Source: Gammaproteobacteria bacterium (GTDB taxonomy: Bacteria > Pseudomonadota > Gammaproteobacteria > SZUA-229). Taken from it: DNA of 10,602 bases. The translations under genes were made by a program, and so were the position numbers. Below the pieces are notes generated by a model, which did not search any database, was not told the origin of the DNA, and was given only the letters and a program-made list of their open reading frames with translations. Shown here in pieces: positions 6,960 to 10,602 of the stretch. The stretch is taken from contig JACPVK010000113.1 of the NCBI GenBank assembly GCA_016191795.1, positions 1 to 10,602 of the forward strand, read 5' to 3'. How positions within the stretch are numbered: position 1 is the stretch's first letter; the number at the start of each line of letters is the position of its first letter.

Positions 6960-8710
6960 TGTCCGTCATGCTCAATGGTGTTGGCGTTTCCAAAGGCATT
7001 GCCATAGGCCAGGCCCATGTCTTTTACCGTGAGCGTCCCGAGATTCTCGAATATGCCATTGCGCCAAAACGTATCGAACATGAAATTGCACGCTTTCATA
7101 CTGCGCGAGCCCAGGCACAAAAACAACTCGAAGCCATCAAATTAAAATTCAGCACCGATTTACCACACGACATCAGTAATTTTATCGACACGCATTTGTT
7201 GATGATAGATGACCCGGTATTGTGTGATGGCACGGTGGATCACATTCGCCATCGCGTATGTAATGCCGAATGGGCATTGCAATCACAATGCGATCGCCTT
7301 GTGAAAGTATTTGATGAAATGAATGACCCGTATCTCAAAACGCGCAAGGATGACATATTGCATGTGGTGCAACGTATCCAGCGTTGCCTGGCCAGCGACA
7401 CCGATGCAGACGCACCGGAAGAATTACAGGGTGATCATCTCAAGGGCCGCATTATTGTCGCGGACGATCTGACACCGGCCGACACACTCATTATTCGTCA
7501 TCAAAAAATTGCCGGCTTCATTACCGAATTTGGCGGACCGTTATCCCATACCGCCATTCTCGCGCGTAATCTGGGCATACCTGCCATCATTGGCGTGCGT
7601 AATGTCCGACAGTTAATCCAGGCCAATGACTGGCTGATACTGGATGGTGCTCAGGGCATGCTGGTGGTCGAGCCGGATGATCACAGCCTGCGCCATTTTC
7701 GTGATTTACAAAAAGACGAAAAACGTCGCCAGCGCAATCTGTTTGGCCTGAAAAATAAACCGGCTATTACACTCGACGGTAAACGCATTAATTTACACGG
7801 TAATATCGACGGACCGGATGATGTGCGCACATTGCGCCAATACGATCACACCGGTGTTGGTTTGTACCGTACCGAAATGTTATTCATGGAACGCAACGAA
7901 TGGCCCGGCGAACAGGAACAGTTTGAGGTTTACAGCCGCGCCTTGCGCGCATTAAAAGGCCATCCATTGACAATTCGCACCGCAGACCTGGGTGCCGACA
8001 AGGAAATGCGCGACACATTGCAACATGGCCCGATGGCCCACAACCCGGCACTGGGCTTGCGCGCTATTCGCCGTTGTTTGCGCGAGCCACATTTATTTAT
8101 GCATCAGCTCAAGGCTATATTGCGCACAGCAGCATATGGTCCGGTCAACATGATGATTCCCATGTTCACATGCGTCAGTGAACTGGATCAGGTATTAGTA
8201 CTCATCGAACGCGCCAAAAATGAATTGCGCGCCGAACGCAAACGCTTTAATCCCAACATGCCACTCGGCGCCATGATCGAAGTACCGGCGGCTGCTCTGT
8301 CGGCCATGAGTTTTGCAAAAAAACTCGATTTTCTTTCCATCGGTACCAACGATTTAATTCAGTACACGCTCGCCATGGATCGCATCGACGACGAAGTCAG
8401 TCATTTATTCAAACCACTGCATCCGTCGGTACTTAAACTCATCGACATGACATTACAGGCCGGCGAAAAAACCGGCATTGACGTTTCGCTGTGCGGCGAA
8501 ATGGCGAGTGACCCGCTCTATACCCGCTTGCTGCTCGGCATGGGCCTTCACAGTTTCAGCGTACAGGCCGGCAGCCTGCTTGAGGTCAAACACATTATTA
8601 ACCATAGCCACCTCGGCCAGCTCACCTCGCACGTACGGCCAATTCTCGAGCTGGCGACGGCCGATGAAATTGAAGTCGCAGTCGATGCCATGAATCGGCA
8701 ATTTGTTTAA
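6959..8710 (+). CDS. ptsI: Phosphoenolpyruvate-protein phosphotransferase (PTS Enzyme I)
   Basis: Enzyme I autophosphorylates from PEP and passes the phosphate to HPr. The 583-residue product is the length of classical EI and lacks the N-terminal GAF domain of PtsP, so it is not EI-Ntr. The HPr-binding and phospho-His domain includes GGPLSHTAILARNLGIPAI, where His197 is the active site (His189 in E. coli). The C-terminal PEP-binding TIM barrel shows GLYRTEMLFM, a DFLSIGTNDLIQYT segment, and catalytic Cys512 in LCGEMASDP (Cys502 in E. coli). Translation starts within the ptsH stop (TAATG). It is the last gene of the overlapping block, and no intrinsic terminator with a T-run follows directly. 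Confidence 0.97.
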   Translation: MSVMLNGVGVSKGIAIGQAHVFYRERPEILEYAIAPKRIEHEIARFHTARAQAQKQLEAIKLKFSTDLPHDISNFIDTHLLMIDDPVLCDGTVDHIRHRVCNAEWALQSQCDRLVKVFDEMNDPYLKTRKDDILHVVQRIQRCLASDTDADAPEELQGDHLKGRIIVADDLTPADTLIIRHQKIAGFITEFGGPLSHTAILARNLGIPAIIGVRNVRQLIQANDWLILDGAQGMLVVEPDDHSLRHFRDLQKDEKRRQRNLFGLKNKPAITLDGKRINLHGNIDGPDDVRTLRQYDHTGVGLYRTEMLFMERNEWPGEQEQFEVYSRALRALKGHPLTIRTADLGADKEMRDTLQHGPMAHNPALGLRAIRRCLREPHLFMHQLKAILRTAAYGPVNMMIPMFTCVSELDQVLVLIERAKNELRAERKRFNPNMPLGAMIEVPAAALSAMSFAKKLDFLSIGTNDLIQYTLAMDRIDDEVSHLFKPLHPSVLKLIDMTLQAGEKTGIDVSLCGEMASDPLYTRLLLGMGLHSFSVQAGSLLEVKHIINHSHLGQLTSHVRPILELATADEIEVAVDAMNRQFV

Positions 8711-9016
8711 TCCTGCGCCGCTAACCTGAATATTTCACCTGATAACAAAAACATTAACCAAATAATGCAGATATACAAGGCCATGCACCGGATGGCTACT
8801 ACTTTGCAAGCTGACAAATTGCAACTGACTGAACAAGTTTAAAAGATTTGACACAGAGGCGCAGAGACACAGAGTTTTAGCTTTATTTCTCCGTAACTCT
8901 GTGTCTCTGCGTCAGAGCTTCTGGTTATTCATTGTTTACAGGATCATGATTTTGGTGAAATGTTCAGGCTAAACACCTGCTAAACTTGCCGCATTCATTC
9001 ATGGCAGACACCTTTT
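8711..9016. other. 306-bp intergenic region between ptsI and mgtE
   Basis: No supported gene is seen. The first part (8711-8850) is AT-rich, with only a weak hairpin (GCCAT 8780-8784 / ATGGC 8792-8796). The ptsI frame stays open for 43 codons after its stop, and within that stretch a 25-codon ATG ORF (8765-8842) lacks a ribosome binding site and is probably chance. The middle contains a strong palindrome (8852-8911, listed separately). The last part should contain the mgtE promoter. A possible extended -10 element, TGCTAAACT (8978-8986), would place a start near 8993, but there is no good -35 box. The resulting leader is too short for an M-box-type Mg2+ riboswitch. Confidence 0.6.
8852..8911. 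repeat. Palindromic intergenic repeat built from 8-bp units
   Basis: The left side consists of three 8-bp units in tandem: CACAGAGG, CGCAGAGA and CACAGAGT (8852-8875). A 16-bp arm (8861-8876) is perfectly inverted at 8895-8910 around an 18-nt AT-rich loop, and the pairing can be extended by C8860-G8911. The right side therefore repeats two units in reverse. No T-run follows either arm, so this does not look like an intrinsic terminator. From general knowledge, sequences of the 'cagagacgcagag' type occur as dispersed intergenic repeats in many environmental bacteria. That it is dispersed in this genome is inference. Confidence 0.75.
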
Positions 9017-10387
9017 ATGGCTGAAAACGGCGACGACCAGAAAGAACCTCTCGATATCAGCGAGCGCAATTTACAAACCGTCACCCAGTCTCTGGAAACG
9101 GGCACGCGTAATGCCACCATCGGCATGATAAACGCCCTGCATTCCACCGAAATTGCGCAACTGCTGGAATCCATGCCCTACCCGCAACGCGAACAGGTTT
9201 GGGAACTGGTTTCCAAAAAGAATCAGGCCGATGTCATGATTGAACTCGGCGATGATGTGCGTAACCAGTTAATCAAGGGCATGTCGGCGCAACAGCTGGC
9301 CAATGTCACCGCGCATCTTGATCTCGATGACTCCGCCGACTTTGTTCAATCCCTGCCCGACGAATTAATTAACCAGGTTTTACATTCGCTCGATAACCAG
9401 CATCGTGAACGCCTGGAAGCCGTGTTGTCATTCCCCGAAGACAGCGCCGGCGGCTTGATGAATACCGACACCATCACCGTGCGCCCGGAAGTGACACTGG
9501 ATGTGGTATTACGTTACTTGCGCGTACTGGGTGAGCTGCCGGATCAGACCGACAACCTGATAGTGGTTAATCGTGACAACCGCTATCTGGGCCAGCTGGC
9601 GTTAACAAAAATACTGGTTAACGACCCGAACAAAACCGTCGCCTACATCATGGATGCAGACAAACCCATCCCATCCAACATGCCGGCCAGTGAAGTGGCA
9701 CGCATGTTCGAAGACCATGATTTAATTTCCGCACCCGTTGTCGATGCCAATGGCATATTGCTCGGACGCATTACCATCGATGACGTGGTTGATGTGATAC
9801 GTGAAGAAGCCGATCACTCGCTGTTAAGCATGGCCGGTTTAACCGACGCAGAAGACATGCTGTCACCGGTAGTCCCCAGCAGCAAACGTCGCGCCCTCTG
9901 GTTAGGTATAAATTTACTCACCGCGTTTCTTGCCTCATGGGTGGTGAGCCAGTTCGACACCACACTCGAAAAAGTTGTAACCGTTGCAATCTTAATGAAC
10001 GTCGTCGCCAGCATGGGTGGCATTGCCGGCAGCCAGACCATCACCCTGGTGATACGCGGCATGGCACTCAACCAGCTCAATCGCAGTAATCGTCGCTGGT
10101 TATTTAACAAGGAAATGATTGTTGCGTTATTAAACGGCACGCTGTGGGCGCTGGTGGTGGCCTTAATTGCCTATGTCTGGTTCCGTGATATAGCCGTCGG
10201 CGGCGTCATTGCCGCCGCCTTGCTCATCAACCTGCTGGCAGCTGCGGCATCCGGCGTGGTGATTCCAATTATTCTTAACCGTTACAAGATTGATCCCGCC
10301 ATTGCCGGGAGTGTCATTTTAACTACCGTGACGGATGTGGTGGGATTGTTTGCGTTTCTGGGACTAGCGACGGTGTTTTTGCTTTAA
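9017..10387 (+). CDS. mgtE: Magnesium transporter MgtE
   Basis: MgtE is a dimeric, Mg2+-gated channel for magnesium uptake in the inner membrane. The 456-residue product has the full architecture: an N-terminal superhelical domain (about 30-140), a pair of CBS domains (about 141-265; first at PEDSAGGLMNTDTITV, second at IMDADKPIPSNM through RITIDDVVDVI), a connecting helix, and five predicted membrane helices (about 293-311, 319-340, 367-388, 393-418 and 429-455). The pore-lining family motif is present as ASMGGIAGSQTITLVIRG (331-348). Asp440 in TM5 corresponds to the pore aspartate (Asp432 in the Thermus protein). The N-domain and CBS domains act as the cytosolic Mg2+ sensor. ATG9017 has no strong Shine-Dalgarno sequence. 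The gene stands alone after a 306-bp gap, so it probably has its own promoter. Confidence 0.96.
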   Translation: MAENGDDQKEPLDISERNLQTVTQSLETGTRNATIGMINALHSTEIAQLLESMPYPQREQVWELVSKKNQADVMIELGDDVRNQLIKGMSAQQLANVTAHLDLDDSADFVQSLPDELINQVLHSLDNQHRERLEAVLSFPEDSAGGLMNTDTITVRPEVTLDVVLRYLRVLGELPDQTDNLIVVNRDNRYLGQLALTKILVNDPNKTVAYIMDADKPIPSNMPASEVARMFEDHDLISAPVVDANGILLGRITIDDVVDVIREEADHSLLSMAGLTDAEDMLSPVVPSSKRRALWLGINLLTAFLASWVVSQFDTTLEKVVTVAILMNVVASMGGIAGSQTITLVIRGMALNQLNRSNRRWLFNKEMIVALLNGTLWALVVALIAYVWFRDIAVGGVIAAALLINLLAAAASGVVIPIILNRYKIDPAIAGSVILTTVTDVVGLFAFLGLATVFLL

Positions 10388-10441
10388 TGTTGTAAACATT
10401 AATTTTAAATAAGAAAGCCGAAGATCACTTCAGTTTTCGTT

Positions 10442-10462
10442 GTAGGGTGGGTGCAACCCACC
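10442..10462 (+). repeat. GTAG-headed hairpin, REP-like element 1
   Basis: GTAG (10442-10445) is followed by a perfect 7-bp stem, GGTGGGT (10446-10452) and ACCCACC (10456-10462), around a GCA loop. A GTAG or GGAG tetranucleotide directly before a short palindrome is the layout of REP sequences mobilised by RAYT transposases. No RAYT gene is in the window. A plain hairpin is the alternative. No T-run follows, so it is not a terminator by itself. Confidence 0.5.
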
Positions 10463-10469
10463 AGCTTTT

Positions 10470-10499
10470 GTAGGTGCGCCTTCAGGCGCACTCTTTTTT
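10470..10499 (+). terminator. Rho-independent terminator after mgtE, also GTAG-headed (REP-like element 2)
   Basis: GTAG (10470-10473) precedes an 8-bp GC-rich stem, GTGCGCCT (10474-10481) and AGGCGCAC (10484-10491). Two nt later comes a run of six T (10494-10499). This is a textbook intrinsic terminator for mgtE, whose stop is about 85 nt upstream. The GTAG head and its same orientation as the preceding hairpin suggest that it may have arisen from a REP-like element taken over as a terminator. Confidence 0.75.
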
Positions 10500-10534
10500 C
10501 TCGTTCCCACGCTCTGCGTGGGAATGCAGACGAG
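10500..10534. repeat. Palindromic intergenic repeat, TTCCCACGC type
   Basis: A 9-bp perfect stem, TTCCCACGC (10504-10512) and GCGTGGGAA (10516-10524), surrounds a TCT loop. Outer bases CTCG (10500-10503) and CGAG (10531-10534) can also pair, leaving TGCAGA (10525-10530) as a bulge. The GTTCCCACGC..GCGTGGGAATGCA form is, to my knowledge, a common dispersed intergenic repeat in environmental proteobacteria. Copy number in this genome cannot be judged from one window. Confidence 0.6.
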
Positions 10535-10602
10535 AATTCAGATTGTTTACTGTATTTGCAGTTTGCACTGGAAGTTTTATTTCGCCCTCGCCAGCAGGCG
10601 AA

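Noticed and set aside
8711..8842. Continuation of the ptsI frame after its TAA, including a 25-codon ATG ORF at 8765-8842
   Set aside because: Enzyme I is already full length with a normal C-terminus, and the extra stretch is AT-rich with no ribosome binding site or recognised motif. Readthrough or a small protein is possible but unsupported.
8861..8910. The strong stem after ptsI as a rho-independent terminator
   Set aside because: No T-run follows the stem on either strand, and the 18-nt loop is long. It fits a palindromic repeat better.
8941..9016. Mg2+ riboswitch (M-box type) upstream of mgtE
   Set aside because: The probable leader is short and lacks the multi-helix structure and conserved bases of that class.
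10386..10400. AATGTT-GTA-AACATT palindrome at the mgtE stop
   Set aside because: The stem is only 6 AT-rich base pairs overlapping the stop codon. It is too weak to call a terminator, and a much better one follows at 10470-10499.
10581..10602. TTCGCC...GGCGAA inverted ends at the window edge
   Set aside because: The arms are 6 bp and the window stops at the last base, so it cannot be told whether this is part of a larger repeat or of a neighbouring gene.

Overview
This window looks like a chromosomal segment of a gammaproteobacterium. The evidence is the gene order kdsC-lptC-lptA-lptB-rpoN-hpf-ptsN-hprK-rapZ-(EIIA-Man)-ptsH-ptsI-mgtE, the short-form HPF, and close RpoN, LptB and RapZ homologues. 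Base composition is near balanced. hprK is absent from Escherichia coli, and its presence together with ptsH and ptsI points to the branch resembling Xanthomonas or Methylococcus, or another environmental gammaproteobacterium. I cannot name a genus. All genes lie on the + strand, and no phage, transposase, CRISPR or RNA gene is visible.

Region 1 (1-2002) holds the 3' end of kdsC (KDO-8-phosphate phosphatase), then lptC, lptA and lptB. These genes link synthesis of the inner-core LPS sugar KDO to LPS export. They are tightly packed: lptC and lptA overlap by 17 nt, and lptA and lptB share a TAATG junction.

Region 2 (2003-4462) holds rpoN (sigma-54), hpf (ribosome hibernation factor) and ptsN (EIIA-Ntr). 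The 105-bp gap before rpoN contains a close match to a -24/-12 sigma-54 promoter, at 2035-2050, suggesting that rpoN may control its own transcription.

Region 3 (4495-8710) is a compact regulatory phosphotransferase block: HPr kinase/phosphorylase, RapZ, a lone mannose-family EIIA, HPr and Enzyme I. From hprK to ptsI every junction overlaps by 1-8 nt. No EIIB, EIIC or EIID transport subunit is present, so the phosphate chain EI to HPr to EIIA-Man/EIIA-Ntr appears to serve signalling rather than sugar uptake, at least locally. HprK would phosphorylate HPr on Ser48 and compete with the EI-dependent relay through His17.

Region 4 (8711-10602) is a 306-bp gap containing a long palindrome built from 8-bp repeats. 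It is followed by mgtE (Mg2+ channel/transporter) and a 215-bp tail with three hairpins in a row. Two of these begin with GTAG, as in REP elements, and one of those ends in a T-run as an intrinsic terminator.

No wholly new system is evident. The points most worth checking are the putative sigma-54 promoter before rpoN, the transporter-less PTS with both kinase systems, and the palindromic intergenic repeats.
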